From Allantophomopsis cytisporea (taxonomy: Eukaryota; Ascomycota; Leotiomycetes; Phacidiales; Phacidiaceae), in NCBI GenBank assembly GCA_024752435.1, contig CP103036.1, forward strand, positions 1,674,001 through 1,738,000: a stretch of 64,000 bases of DNA, given 5' to 3'. Shown piece by piece: positions 23,624 to 34,929 of the stretch; position 1 is the first letter of the stretch, and each line of letters begins with the position of its first letter. Below the pieces are notes generated by a model. It saw only the letters and a program-made list of their open reading frames with translations. It was not told the DNA's origin and made no database searches. Position numbers and translations under genes: made by a program.

Positions 23624-26600
23624 ATGTCTTCTCTAGCAAGATCTCCTGATGGACTTCAGGCAGTTCTTGCAGGCCAGAGAGTGTTCAAGACTATCAGAGT
23701 TGATGGCGCTACTATCACTGATGGCTACAACATTCGTGCTGCACTAGGAACTCGTGCACCCACCCATCTTGATGCGTCTGGAGCTGAACAGATAGATATC
23801 AAAGACGTCAAGTGGTCTCATCAAGACTTCGGCTCTTACATAGTCACTGCATCAGCTAATGGTAGAATAACCATCTACGATCTTGAACGTGCAGGTGCCA
23901 ACGTTGAGGTGGCTCGCATCCAGGAACATTATCGCCAAGTTCACAGACTTGCCATTAGTCCTTTCAAAGGCTCATACCTGTTATCTGCAAGCCAAGATGG
24001 CTCTACAAAACTTTTCGATCTTCGTTCAGCTGCCTCCACAGCTGGTCGAGGAGGCTCTACATTCATCAGCAAAAACACCTTTAAGGGTAATGCAGATGCA
24101 GTTCGTGACGTTAAATGGTCTTCTACAGATGGCATGATGTTCGCCTGCTCAACAGATACAGGAGTCGTACAGAAGTGGGACATTCGCAACTTCAAGAGCC
24201 CACTACTCAGAATTCATGCCCATGATACTGCTTGTCTTTCAATTGACTGGCATCCTGATGGCCAGCACCTTATTAGCGGCGGCCTTGATCAGTATTGCTG
24301 TGTTTGGGATTTCTCTGCCACTGCTGATAAGCGTCAGAAGAAGAAGTACATGTTTGAAACTCCAGCGCCTGTTGGGCGGGTCTCGTGGCGCCCTGCTTGC
24401 TGGTCATCTTCCGCTAATGCGTGGAGAGCTGCCCAAGTCGCTGTTGTATACGATGATAGCAATATAGCCAAAAACCAGATTGCCACCGTCAACATTTGGG
24501 ATCTTGCTCGCCCAGGCTTACCCTTCAAGGAGATTGAGGATTGGGATACGTCACCAACTGATCTTGTCTGGCATGACCGTGATCTTTTCTGGACAGTCAA
24601 TAAGGACGGACAATTTACTCAATCTGATGTTGCGTTCGCACCAAAAGTCATTGACAGACGCAGCCTCTCAACCTTTGACATAGGTCCGGATGGAAACGTT
24701 ATCATGGTTTTACAAGAGCGTGACCCACCTGTCAGATCTAGACCGTCACTCTCCGGCCCAAGTGCTAGTGTCTCTCGTGCCACTGGTATGTCAAGTCAAG
24801 GCCCAAGCTCAGGTGGTCCAAGCCCAGGCGGAATACCAATGAGTACCAGTCGTAGTGAATCGGATGAAGAGCTCGCAGGCAGCTTTCTTAACACGAGACC
24901 AAATCTTCCAGGTTTACAGCGTAGTCAGAGTGGACGTTCAACTCAGTCTTTCAGCCGAACACCTCCACCTCCCAGGCCAAATCCAGTTGAAGTCCTCAAT
25001 CTTGAGCAATCTATTGCTGTTACTGGCGATTACCAGCCTCAGCAAGTCATCGCTATCGGTCGAGCTCCACACACGATAGGGCCCAATATGTTCCAGTACC
25101 TTTCACATAACTATTTGGTTGGCGTTGCACAATACTGGGGTCGTCCGCGCTTTGAGGAGGTTTTTGACCTTGGATCAGATCAGCCTACTCGCTTGAAGAA
25201 CGTTATGGAAATGTTTGCTCAAAGTGCCGAGAGAGCAGAGAAATTCCGCCTTGGGCAATCCTGGAGACTCCTCTCATACTCAATCGGATTGGTACTCCCT
25301 AGACGCGCCGAATTCCATCGTAAGCAGAGAATTGAGAAGCGTGATCAAAAGAGAGCTCAACAGGCCAAGCAGCAAAAGGTTGATACCAAAGCTGCAGAGC
25401 GACAGAAGGACCATCAACACAAGGACTTAGATCTGCCGCGTCATGTTAGCAAATCTATATATGAGGGCGTGGACCTTCCTGCTACCCGCAATATTCGTCT
25501 TGAAGACATTGAGAGTACTTCGAATATGACTACTCCTCAAGCTCGCCCCTTGAAGTCAAGCATTCAAGGGAACAGTGCAATTGAATCAGATGCCATCGAG
25601 GCTGACACATTGACTCTTCCTCCCTCTTCTTACGGTGAAGCAAGCCAGAGCCCAAAGAAGTCAGATGAATCTTCAGCTGGTAATGCCTCAAGTCAAGTAG
25701 ATGATCTTCGCCACTCAATGGCAGCCATTGACATTGCCAGTCCTGGTAGAAAATTACCTGAACATCTTCAAGTTGGTCAAGAAACATATGGAGCCTCTCA
25801 TACAGATCCTCTCCTCCTACATTTAGGATCACTGGATAGCTTGCAGATGTTCTCAACTTCCGAAGACTCGTACCCAGCCGCTCCTCCTCTAAGCTCAGAC
25901 GGTTCCCATAGGGCAGCACATTCTCCTGGTATTCAAGAAACCGCTCGTGACGTTGGATCCAGCTGGGATAGCAGTGTCGCTTCAGGGGTGTCACAGCCGC
26001 CTTTTTCGTATGAGCCTGAGCAGCTAGATTTAGTCTCTCAAGGTCTCTCTCACTCAGATGCTATCGGTGAGCGTGTCAACTCTGATGTGCTTGCTATTCC
26101 ATCCCAATCGCGTGTGGAGGAGGTTCCTACATTGTCATTTCAGCAGGAGATGGACTCGGATAAAGTTGGCCCAACTACGACACACACAGAAGTAGATGCC
26201 ATGGCTCGAAGTGATGTTTCTGATAACGAGTCTGATTCTTCCGAGATTATTGATCGAGACTACCTTCCACAGCCAGGTGATCCTGATTTTGTTTCAAAAC
26301 CGATCAATCCTGATAGATTGTTCGCTAAATATCTTGATTACGAATGCCTCACAAACAGCATCACTCCAGCTGCTATGGTCCTTCTTCTGAGACCTTACCT
26401 CTCCGAAGATGCTGTTGACCCGTATCACGCCGAAGCCATCATGAGTATGTTCCAAGACAGATTGCTTAGTCAACAGTTTTTCTACGAAGCACTCATATTG
26501 CGCCATCTCTGTGAGCCAGACTACCCTGAAATAACTTCTAGACATCATAGCGCAAAGATTGGATTGTGTTGCAGTGTCTGCAATAAGACTTTTGCGGAGC

Positions 26601-27178
26601 CTCCTGTCCTTGGTAAAGGATTGAAGTGCAAGAGATGCAACAAATTCACAGATCCCTGCCAGTTTTGTATGCAGCACGACCCTCCTCCACCATCTGAGTG
26701 GCATGAAGGCCCACCGGTTGCGCCACATTTTTACCCAGACTGGAAGAAATGGGGACACCTGCAACGCCTTTGTCTCACTTGCATGCATGGTGGGCATAAT
26801 GCCTGTTTGGAGGCTTGGGGTATAGCCAATACGGGTACAGAGGAGGAAGGAAAGTGTCTTCAGTGCGATTGTGCTTGCGAGAGTGGCATCTATGCTGAAA
26901 GACTGAAGGAGAAGGCCGAGGAGGAGGAGCTTATGGCTGAAGCCAGGCGTAAGGAAGCTGCCGCAAAAGACCTTGAGCGAGCAGTTCACGACAATCTTCG
27001 ACAGTCAACATTCAACGGTGGCCGAGGTGTCCGACGTGACTCCCATGAAGTAACTGAGAGCCGTGCTATCGAAACAGTACGCGGTACCTTGCCTGGTAGC
27101 GGTAGTGGGGGTGGTAGTGGAAGTGGAGGTACTGAGAGGAAGAAATCTGTTAAGTTTGCTACACCAAGGGAGGATTAA
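23624..27178 (+). CDS. rtc1: Rtc1/WDR24, SEA (GATOR2) complex WD40-RING protein
   Basis: A single uninterrupted frame of 1184 residues. The N-terminal WD40 propeller (about 45-350) has DVKWSHQDFGSYIVTASANG, SPFKGSYLLSASQDGSTKLF and HPDGQHLISGGLDQYCCVWD blades. A Ser/Pro-rich linker follows, then a conserved helical region (FQYLSHNYLVGVAQYWGRPR), a disordered acidic middle, a second helical block (about 890-985) and a C-terminal zinc region from about 985 with paired cysteines (CCSVC, CKRCNKF, CQFC, CLTCMHGGH, CLQCDCAC) of the WDR24/WDR59 RING type. Rtc1 is a scaffold of the vacuole-associated SEACAT/GATOR2 complex, which signals amino-acid supply to TORC1 by opposing SEACIT. Domain order and size match the family; the long Ser-rich spacer is typical of filamentous fungi. 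Confidence 0.93.
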   Translation: MSSLARSPDGLQAVLAGQRVFKTIRVDGATITDGYNIRAALGTRAPTHLDASGAEQIDIKDVKWSHQDFGSYIVTASANGRITIYDLERAGANVEVARIQEHYRQVHRLAISPFKGSYLLSASQDGSTKLFDLRSAASTAGRGGSTFISKNTFKGNADAVRDVKWSSTDGMMFACSTDTGVVQKWDIRNFKSPLLRIHAHDTACLSIDWHPDGQHLISGGLDQYCCVWDFSATADKRQKKKYMFETPAPVGRVSWRPACWSSSANAWRAAQVAVVYDDSNIAKNQIATVNIWDLARPGLPFKEIEDWDTSPTDLVWHDRDLFWTVNKDGQFTQSDVAFAPKVIDRRSLSTFDIGPDGNVIMVLQERDPPVRSRPSLSGPSASVSRATGMSSQGPSSGGPSPGGIPMSTSRSESDEELAGSFLNTRPNLPGLQRSQSGRSTQSFSRTPPPPRPNPVEVLNLEQSIAVTGDYQPQQVIAIGRAPHTIGPNMFQYLSHNYLVGVAQYWGRPRFEEVFDLGSDQPTRLKNVMEMFAQSAERAEKFRLGQSWRLLSYSIGLVLPRRAEFHRKQRIEKRDQKRAQQAKQQKVDTKAAERQKDHQHKDLDLPRHVSKSIYEGVDLPATRNIRLEDIESTSNMTTPQARPLKSSIQGNSAIESDAIEADTLTLPPSSYGEASQSPKKSDESSAGNASSQVDDLRHSMAAIDIASPGRKLPEHLQVGQETYGASHTDPLLLHLGSLDSLQMFSTSEDSYPAAPPLSSDGSHRAAHSPGIQETARDVGSSWDSSVASGVSQPPFSYEPEQLDLVSQGLSHSDAIGERVNSDVLAIPSQSRVEEVPTLSFQQEMDSDKVGPTTTHTEVDAMARSDVSDNESDSSEIIDRDYLPQPGDPDFVSKPINPDRLFAKYLDYECLTNSITPAAMVLLLRPYLSEDAVDPYHAEAIMSMFQDRLLSQQFFYEALILRHLCEPDYPEITSRHHSAKIGLCCSVCNKTFAEPPVLGKGLKCKRCNKFTDPCQFCMQHDPPPPSEWHEGPPVAPHFYPDWKKWGHLQRLCLTCMHGGHNACLEAWGIANTGTEEEGKCLQCDCACESGIYAERLKEKAEEEELMAEARRKEAAAKDLERAVHDNLRQSTFNGGRGVRRDSHEVTESRAIETVRGTLPGSGSGGGSGSGGTERKKSVKFATPRED

Positions 27179-27768
27179 AAACTTTGGGACTTATTTGCTT
27201 TCCAACATTCACTGGACGCATTCAAAGGTGCATTTGCTTTTAAATTAGGAGTTGTTAAGATACCCAGGGAATCAGGGGGAGTTTGAGGTCTCTGGCGTAT
27301 GGTATGTGTTCGCTAGAGGTTCATATGGCTTTGAGGCATCGGATAAGGAATCAACTTGCTGTAACTTGCTTGTCAATATGGGGTGGAATCATGACTGTAC
27401 AACAATCTGAGCGATATCAGAGATAGCTAGCAACAATCAATGGCTTCCGTGTTATTCCCGAGATCAATTTGTGATATGGATTTTCACCTCAAAGCTCGAG
27501 TGGACATCCAGATTATAGGCAAAAGTTTGAGAAAGAATTCTAATGGTAGTTAGAAAATCAAGATATATTGATCACGTGAGCACGGAGACAAGTCGAGCAC
27601 AGACACCTTTGCGTATGGTGCTAATAGTGGTAAGTGCTCTCATTACTCTGATGTGCCTTACGATGTTAGCACCTTGAGTTTGCATCATATGCAAACAGCA
27701 TCATATTGACGCGCATTCCCATTATTATTGAATTATATTTTTCCACACAACTAACGATAGAAAGCAAC
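27179..27768. other. Intergenic between rtc1 and cactin
   Basis: About 590 bases. A CACGTG E-box lies at about 27573-27578, roughly 195 bases before the cactin ATG. A same-frame site at 27706 is upstream but in an AT-rich leader, so I do not use it. Confidence 0.4.
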
Positions 27769-29543
27769 ATGGATTACTCAAGTCGCTCGTCGAAGCCATC
27801 AAGTGGACGTCGATCACCAAAAAACGATATCACTGCCCCGCGAAGAGATCAGAATACTCGAATTTCAAAGCCGACTCGTAATTCAAACACTTCTCTAGAT
27901 TCTAAACAGTTGCGACAAAATCAAGCGCAGGAAGACGAAGAGTCACGAAGATGGGTATCCCAGGAAGACAGCTTCGTTCTCAAACAGCAGAAGAAGAAAG
28001 CCGCTATTCGTGTCCGAGAAGGAAGAGCTAAGCCGATCGACTCGCTCGCTGTTATCCTTCGAATCATAGACCCAGACAGAGACTTGCTTGATGATGATGA
28101 GGAGGAGGTGAAGACAGATGTGGTCGATCCTGAGGGTGTATTTGAAGGTCTTAACGATACACAACTTGCGGAGTTGGAATCTGAAATCAAAGGATATCTG
28201 ACGCTTGAGACGAACAAGAACAACCAGGACTATTGGAGGACCATGCAGATCATCTGCAAGGACAGTCGACAAAAGCTCAACCCAGTAGATCGCGAGGGCC
28301 GTGAAGTCAAATCAGTATCCGCAGATATCGACAAGATACTGAGCCCCAAAACATACGAAGAATTAGAGGCACTGGAAAAGCAAAGCAAGGAAAAGCTAAG
28401 ATCTAATGACCCGAACATGGACACGGACTTTTGGGAGCAATTTCTTCGTACTTTACTTGTTTACAAAGCAAAGGCGAAACTCAAGAAGGTCTACCAATCG
28501 GTATTGGACAGCCATCTCCAAACTTTGCGAGAACAACAGAGAGAGCGTGCAGACGAACTTCGGTCAAAACTACAACTCGAACTGGGGGGTTCTGCCATGG
28601 ATACTGATGCCACTACTGATATCTCCCCTCAACCGACACTAGAGTATTCTTCAAACTTGGATCCCGAATCGTTACTCAACCTCAAAGCAGAGGACAAGGT
28701 CATTGACGTTGTCGACGAATCAGCATTCTTGCGTAAGATCGTTGCTGAACGTCGGAAAGCACTGAAGCTAGGCTACATTCCCGAGCCTCATCGTAAAGCT
28801 GAAAAATCAACCAATCCTATACATAAGGCTGTCACGGCGCAAAGTGCAGGTCGTGCCCCACCTGGAACAGAACGCTTCACCGCTCCAGTTGCAGAAGACC
28901 TCTCAACTTCCACAGCATTCATAGAGAGGGAAATTGCCCGCGGTGTGAACGAAAACGAAGAAGTCTTCACAGGGGAGGAGATAGTTTCGACCTTGAATCC
29001 GCAATGGGCCGATAAATATCGCCCAAGAAAGCCCCAGTACTATAATCGTGTGCAGATGGGCTATGAGTGGAACAAGTATAACCAGACACATTACGATCAT
29101 GACAATCCCCCACCAAAGGTTGTGCAGGGTTATAAGTTCCACATATTCTATCCAGGCTTGATTGACAAGTCAAAGGCCCCCAAATATCGTATTGAACGTG
29201 AAGATGGTCGTAGAAGGGGAGAGTCTTTCGCAGCGGCTGGCGAAGAGGATACATGTCTTATCAGGTTCATCGCGGGTCCGCCATATGAAGACATTGCATT
29301 TCGTATAGTGGACAGGGAATGGGATTATAGCGCGAAGCGCGATCGTGGCTTCAAGAGCAGCTTTGATAAGGTGCGTAGGTCGAGAATCCGCTCTATTCCT
29401 AGTCTATGTTGTGCCCCCAAACGTATTTACTAACATTCCCAGGGCATATTATCACTTCATTTCATGTTCAAGAAGGTTGGTTCAATTTGTCATCTGTTTC
29501 TTACGCATTACGCTAATAATTTTAGATTTACTACCGAAAGTGA
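27769..29543 (+). CDS. Cactin, spliceosome-associated protein
   Basis: Three exons: 27769-29370, 29443-29475 (33 bases), 29526-29543 (18 bases); 550 residues. The N-terminus is Ser/Arg-rich and basic. A middle helical domain begins RWVSQEDSFVLKQQKKKAA and includes the cactin mid-domain. The C-terminal cactus-binding domain is clear: LNPQWADKYRPRKPQYYNRV, GYEWNKYNQTHYDHDNPPPK, VQGYKFHIFYPGLIDKSKAP, and the end FDKGILSLHFMFKKIYYRK, which needs both small exons. Cactin proteins bind the spliceosome and, in fission yeast (Cay1), affect telomeres through splicing. The start at 27769 sits in CAACATGG context. Confidence 0.92.
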
Positions 29544-30748
29544 TGGGTTACACTTTGTCCTTCATCTGACTTTTCCCGGATGTATATCCTTTTCGTGCAC
29601 ATATTTGGAAGGGTACTGTGATATGGCCCTCAATCCGACCTATCTATATTCTCGTCACTATCCTTCTCCTAAAGACCGAGATTTGGAATATACCGCAGTT
29701 GTGCTGCCGAGAGGTACAGGCTGCAATGGGGCGCAGCTTTCGTCGGAAACTCCGATACGCAGTAACAGTCACCACATTCCCTTCCATTGGAGTTTGTAAA
29801 CGATGTTGGAACGTGCATTCGGAAGCTCTGGCATTACTTCATTTGTGGACAGTGTTTTGACCGGGCGTTGGATGTGTAACTATAACGCACTCCCTACTGC
29901 AGGGCTCTTGGGCAGCTCGGCGCACATGGGTATCCTTTTCTGGGTTACTGCTGGGTTGTGGAAAGATCTGTCGGTAGGGCTGAACGTGTACTATTCTTCA
30001 TTAGTGAGGGAGGGTGCCTCAAAAGAAGGTATCGCGGATCAGTACAGATCATACTGTGAACAGCTGGCGCTCTATTGGTAAAGCATGCTTGAAGCATTGT
30101 GGAAGGCTTCTGGAAGGTTACCTACGTGCAACCGGCACGCCGGAAATATAATCGGCTTTGGCATATTTTATACAATGAGGCCAACAATGCCGCATCATTG
30201 TTCTACATGTCGAAATCAATTGGCATGGGAGAACGCTTGTGTGATCCTTGCCTTGCGCATGCTGTGCATTTCCGTCGTACAGGGGTCATCACAAGGGACA
30301 TGTGACCACCAATTCGGTTACTTGCATCTTCATACAAAACAAAAAGTGCCATGCAACACATACCGTCTATCTCTTCCTCATTGTAGTGACTGTGAACATC
30401 TTCATGCATTCGTCAGAATTACCTGGTGCTTGAAGCATGCAAATAGTCGGTAGTGAGCCTCCCTGTTTGATGTTGGACTATTTTCCACGTCAGTTGTGCT
30501 TATGCGTCTACAGGCAGCCAGCATACAAGAAGCATATTTGGCTCTGGTCATCCTACAAGCCCGGCATGATAGGTGGATGGTCTGGAAATCGCCAGCAGCG
30601 GGCTTGACCTCATTTTTCAGATCTCTCTAAATCCCCTGATTCCCGTCACAGAAGTTTCATAGTTTTGTCCCACAATCCCAAATGAAAAATCCCGATTCTC
30701 TGGCCAACTCAGCACTGAAGTGGCTTCACACAAGCCTCATCATTTGAA
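29544..30748. other. Intergenic upstream of the forkhead gene, with unassigned open stretches
   Basis: About 1.2 kb. Overlapping plus-strand open stretches at 29618-29860, 29803-30081 and 30085-30453 have no motif I recognise and no coherent splice model. Codon use is not clearly coding. It could hold an old gene remnant or just the long promoter of a transcription-factor gene. Confidence 0.35.
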
Positions 30749-32220
30749 ATGAACCAACTCCAATACCAACCATATCAAAGTGACGATTATATGTCCATCG
30801 ATCCCCAATACACCCATGATCTCAATCAGACAACTTCTTATGATTCATTGTTTGATCATAAACTCGATCAGAGGTTGGACCGTTGTCCATTGGAAATCCC
30901 CGATACTCTGAACTTTCTCGAAAGTTCAGCTTATATTACTCCAGTAGCTCAACAAGAAGCTTCTTTGGACTGGCCAACGGACGCTCTTGTCATGACTAAT
31001 AACAACTTTTGGCCACATACTCCTCATCAAGCTTATCAACAGAATGATTCTATGATGGTGCATGAGCCGATAGAATACTCGAATCCCAGTCTTGATGCTA
31101 CTTTCACGAATAGTTTCTCACATCATTTCAACAGCATTTGTGATCCACGTTTATTGGAAAGCAATGGTGTTGACCTTGAGGCTCCCTCGCCTCCAGATCC
31201 AGAATACCACTATGGCTTTGGAGAGAGTCAACCAACCAGTACTCCTGTACTTAGCCCTGAGGATGTTATGGAACCCGATAATTTCGCTGATAATTTCGGA
31301 GGAGAACGTTTTGCTGCTCTCACGTTAAGCCAAAATTCGAATCAAGATGAGATCCCTCAAAACGAATACCCGTGCCTTTCTTTTCGAAATGTGAATGAGG
31401 GGGACGAATATGCCAATTTCTGTGATGAGCCGGTCGCTCCCGAGCCCGATGATGCCAATGAGGAACCCTACGCAAAGCTTATCTGGAGAGCTCTTATGAC
31501 GAAGGACTCTCGTTCTATGGTGTTGCAAGAGATTTACGACTGGTTCGACAAAAACACCGGTAAATCGAAGACAAGTGGGACGAAAGGATGGCAGAACAGT
31601 ATTCGCCACAATCTCTCTATGAATGGGGTATGTTAATTCTATCAGACACAAGGCTTCATCTAACATCGGTGAAGGCTTTCATAAAACGTGAAAGAGCGCA
31701 AGGTGGAGATGATACAAAGAAGCACTGCGAATGGGTTCTCGATCCGGTTGCCGAAAAGGAAGGTGTCAAATCTACTACTAGATACCGTCATAAAGTCCAA
31801 GGCAAGCGTACCGCCAAGCATGATCCACCATCAGGAGCAAGACAGAACTCTGGACGACTGGGAGGGCAGAGGTCTGCAGGACGATTTCGTGCTCAGAAGC
31901 AGAAAGCTAAGCCTGAGCCAACCGAACAACTCGAAACACGTCTGTCTAGAGATGAGCCATCGCTCAACCGCGACAATCTCTTTACAAGTGGGTCCAGAAG
32001 CTATCCCATGCGGCACACCTCACCTCCCCCAGATCTGAAAATGGAAGATCCCAATTCGAAATCCCCGCCTTTCATTAAACAAGATTCAACTTCAGCATTC
32101 AGAAATGTGAAAGGCGTCTTTGAAGACCCGAACCTTCTCGAATTACCACCATTTGTTGGTAGCGAAGCGCCCTGCCTCGGCTCTGTTCCGGAGGCTATGT
32201 ATGGCTATCCATACGGTTAG
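30749..32220 (+). CDS. Forkhead-domain transcription factor
   Basis: Two exons, 30749-31627 and 31675-32220, phase 0; 474 residues. The intron falls inside the forkhead domain, and splicing joins WQNSIRHNLSMNG to AFIKRERAQGGDDTKKHCEW. The domain spans about 245-340: EPYAKLIWRALMTKDSRSMV, LQEIYDWFDKNTGKSKTSGT, the recognition-helix core WQNSIRHNLSMN, and wing 2 with YRHKVQGKRTAK. The first helix lacks the usual KPPYSY start (it reads EEPYAKL), so this is a divergent fungal subgroup, not the FHA-containing Fkh1/2 or Fhl1 type. The first 240 residues are Asn/Gln/Ser-rich and acidic, a likely activation region. Target genes are unknown. Confidence 0.88.
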
Positions 32221-32356
32221 GTAGAGTGGATCTCTGTCGACTTGTCACTCCTTTTGGTTCTTTTTTTCCCTCTTTTTTGTTTTTTGTGCCTGTTTGTTTT
32301 TTGTTTTCTTCATTAGTGTAAATAAGTGCGCGACTTGTTCTGCTTGTTGAGTGATC

Positions 32357-32362
32357 AATAAA
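32357..32362 (+). terminator. Polyadenylation-signal-like AATAAA
   Basis: AATAAA about 137 bases after the forkhead stop codon, following a T-rich tract (about 32255-32310) that is typical of fungal 3' ends. Confidence 0.4.
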
Positions 32363-33277
32363 GAGTTGTTACTCGTATCATTTTACTGGGATACACAATG
32401 GGTTGGAAGGAAGTATGAAGTATGCACAAGGTGTCTGTCCGTAAACTTAGCGTGCGGTATCTACTTGTATCCACTAGCAGCTGAAAGAGAGCGTTGGTAA
32501 AATGGCAGGAGTTCCGGGGGGCCGGTTTTTCTTTTCTTTTTTGCTCAATGTTTAGATTACTTTGATCAGGTTCATGTCGATTTGCTCAATTCTACACGTA
32601 CATAGCATTGTTATCTTCGCAGGCTGTAACTTACCTCAATAGGAACATATCCTTGTCACTACACCCTGTCCACTTCCTCACCCTGTCATGCTTCGTCGCA
32701 TTTTCTGAGTTGATACTACCTTAGCGATAGATGAGGTGGACGTTACTCACATCGGAGTATTGACCTGGAGCTGATCGAGAACTTGTCCGCTAAGATCTTG
32801 ACTCAAGATTTCTTGCAGAAAAGATGCCCTGTTACCCGGTTAGGGTATCGCTCCAGTCAGTTTCATTCACGACCGATTCTTCGATTATATGCGGTTATCC
32901 GTCTACCGAAGTCGTTGGCATGCTTCGGCTTCGGACGAGTAACATCAGGTGGGGGTCTAAAGTCTGACCTTTACAGGGGAGATGACAGCTCCGTAATATC
33001 GCCTTTCACTACTTTCGTTGAGATAAAAAGATGCCGGCAGTAATTACTCGCCCCAGTGAGAAGCGCAGTTTACCTGGCAAGCTACTGAAAGCTTAAAGTG
33101 CGAGCTACTTCGTCCTGATGATGCCTTGGCCACGGTATTCATTATGCACGGCAGTCGGAACTCCATCTTCTGGGGGTGCACTACACCTTGCACACTTCCC
33201 CGGCCGTGTGGATCAGCACCAATCTTTGGAGGGTCTCAAGTGTCTGCAGAGCTCGAAATCATATGATAAATAGTATT
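32363..33277. other. Intergenic, no recognisable gene
   Basis: About 900 bases. Open stretches such as 32783-33043 (+) lack motifs. Nothing supported. Confidence 0.4.
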
Positions 33278-33666
33278 ATGCATGCTTCGCAGAGTATCTC
33301 ACGCCTGTTGTTCAAGAAACCATACACAATCGAATCGGTAGAAGTGAGATACGAACGATATGGATCTACTATGCAGATAGGGTGCACTCGGTTATTGATG
33401 GTTTAGTATATCTACGAGATCTGGAGCGTCAGATCCTTGTGGCTGAATATCAGACTCTGAATCAACCTCACGGAGATGTTCTCCGAAGGCGTCGGGACTA
33501 TATCCGATGACGAAGACGCGGATGACGAAACATCCCGCTATGCCGTAGATGCCTCCGAGATTTTGTTGAAAGATGAAAGAGGGCAATTTACAATGCGATA
33601 TAATCTTATAGGTTTGCCAGGCTATCGACTTTCATCGTCTCTCGGAAAGCTACAGACCTTTGCATA
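33278..33666 (+). pseudogene. Coding-like relic, two overlapping frames
   Basis: From about 33278, just after an acceptor-like AATAG, one frame reads 78 residues of protein-like sequence (YYACFAEYLTPVVQETIHN, WIYYADRVHSVIDGLVYLRD, LERQILVAEYQTLNQPHG) to TGA near 33509. A second frame (33476-33667) continues with acidic and hydrophobic stretches (DDEDADDETSRYAVDASEIL) to a TAA. The overlap suggests a frameshifted remnant or two exons. No start or upstream exon was found, and I do not recognise the family. Confidence 0.35.
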
Positions 33667-33782
33667 AACCTCTATATGGCGTTCCAGACGCCACATACTG
33701 CACGATGAATGATCTTAACATTTCAAGAAGTAAGTGCAGCAACTCAACCCCACAGAACATCTGATAAGACCAAAGCAGCACT

Positions 33783-34130
33783 CTACACTGGACTCGGACC
33801 GTTGGTCACAAATGGAATTCCACACCGCTCGGAAGGGAAGTTGCACAATTCATTTAATAATGGCGTAGTGCGTCGTGGCGAGAGCATTTTAACAATGAGA
33901 CCTTCCACCTGTTCATGGTGCCAGTAGATTAAAGAAGGGAGGGGATGTATCAAATACCGTACCATCATACTCTTCAAGTTCTCGGGGACAGGAATGGTAA
34001 CCATCCCAGTACGAAGCAGCTGCAGAAAGTCACTTTGGCAACCAAAACGCAAAGCGGTCACTAATGTTGAGAGCAGTGATCACCAGTCGATCAGATGCAT
34101 CTGTTCCTGGCTGAGATGAAAACTCGGTTA
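33783..34130 (-). other. Possible minus-strand relic, unassigned
   Basis: One minus-strand frame reads SDRLVITALNISDRFAFWLP, stops once, then continues LSAAASYWDGYHSC to another stop; a second frame is open over 33783-34061. No start, splice sites or known motif. It may be a degraded gene or chance. Confidence 0.2.
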
Positions 34131-34550
34131 CATTTGATGCACTTCTATCCATTTGTATCCAATCCTTGCCCGTCCGGAGAGTCGCCCATATTTTTGTGTG
34201 TGTTACCTAGTTCTGATAGGGCATTACCATGCACTTGAGAGGTCCCGAATACCTTGGAGGTGCAGCAAAGTATGTAGATATGAACAGTTCTAAGGTGCCA
34301 AATATGCCATAAGCGGTATGGTTTGCGGGGGCAGCGCCTCACAGTAGGCATCTAATTCGTCTGAAACAAAATATGCCAGCGGGTTCTCGGTTGCATGCAA
34401 GCACCTGGCTATATTCTACCATTACAGACGCGCGGTAATCACTTGGAAGTTACTCGTCATAAGACCACAGAGTTACTCTAGGTATACTTGAAAACCACCT
34501 GATCTCACGTGACATGACTTGCCAGTCATCTCTTCCACTCTCACCCTGAG

Positions 34551-34560
34551 TTTATATAAA
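34551..34560 (+). promoter_or_regulatory. TATA-like box without an evident gene
   Basis: TTTATATAAA at 34551-34560, with CACGTG about 40 bases upstream (34507-34512). The next ATG (about 34602) opens only 8 codons (MKPVGQAS), and a later one (about 34635) about 39 codons. The promoter looks well formed but has no recognisable coding target. Confidence 0.35.
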
Positions 34561-34929
34561 GTCTAGAGACTCCCCGATTCAAAGACGAACACGACCCCTA
34601 ATATGAAACCGGTCGGTCAAGCTTCATGAATAAAATGGGCTTAACGATGAATCTACTTCTGTCTCCTCATTCCTTGAAAGAGAGAGCGCAAAGTCCGAAA
34701 CGAAAATCTGACAGGTTCTGTTCCTATCGTTTTTATCTTGTAATATCATCGTGAGTTTGCGGGTTTCGTTCTTGGCCTTTGTTCTCCGCTGTTGATATAT
34801 TCGCATAAAAGCATCATCTCCGGAAAGGAAGAACAGCAATCTTGTTATTTCGGACAAAATATCTACTAGGCCCCGACTCCTCATCATCTACTCTCAGCCG
34901 CAAAGCGTCGACGTGCAGAAGTCGAATCA

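Noticed and set aside
26294..26989. Long minus-strand open frame of 231 residues
   Set aside because: It lies wholly antisense to the conserved C-terminal half of Rtc1 and has no motif of its own.
29803..30081. Plus-strand 92-residue frame after cactin
   Set aside because: No start context, splice partner or recognisable domain; kept only as a note in the intergenic entry.
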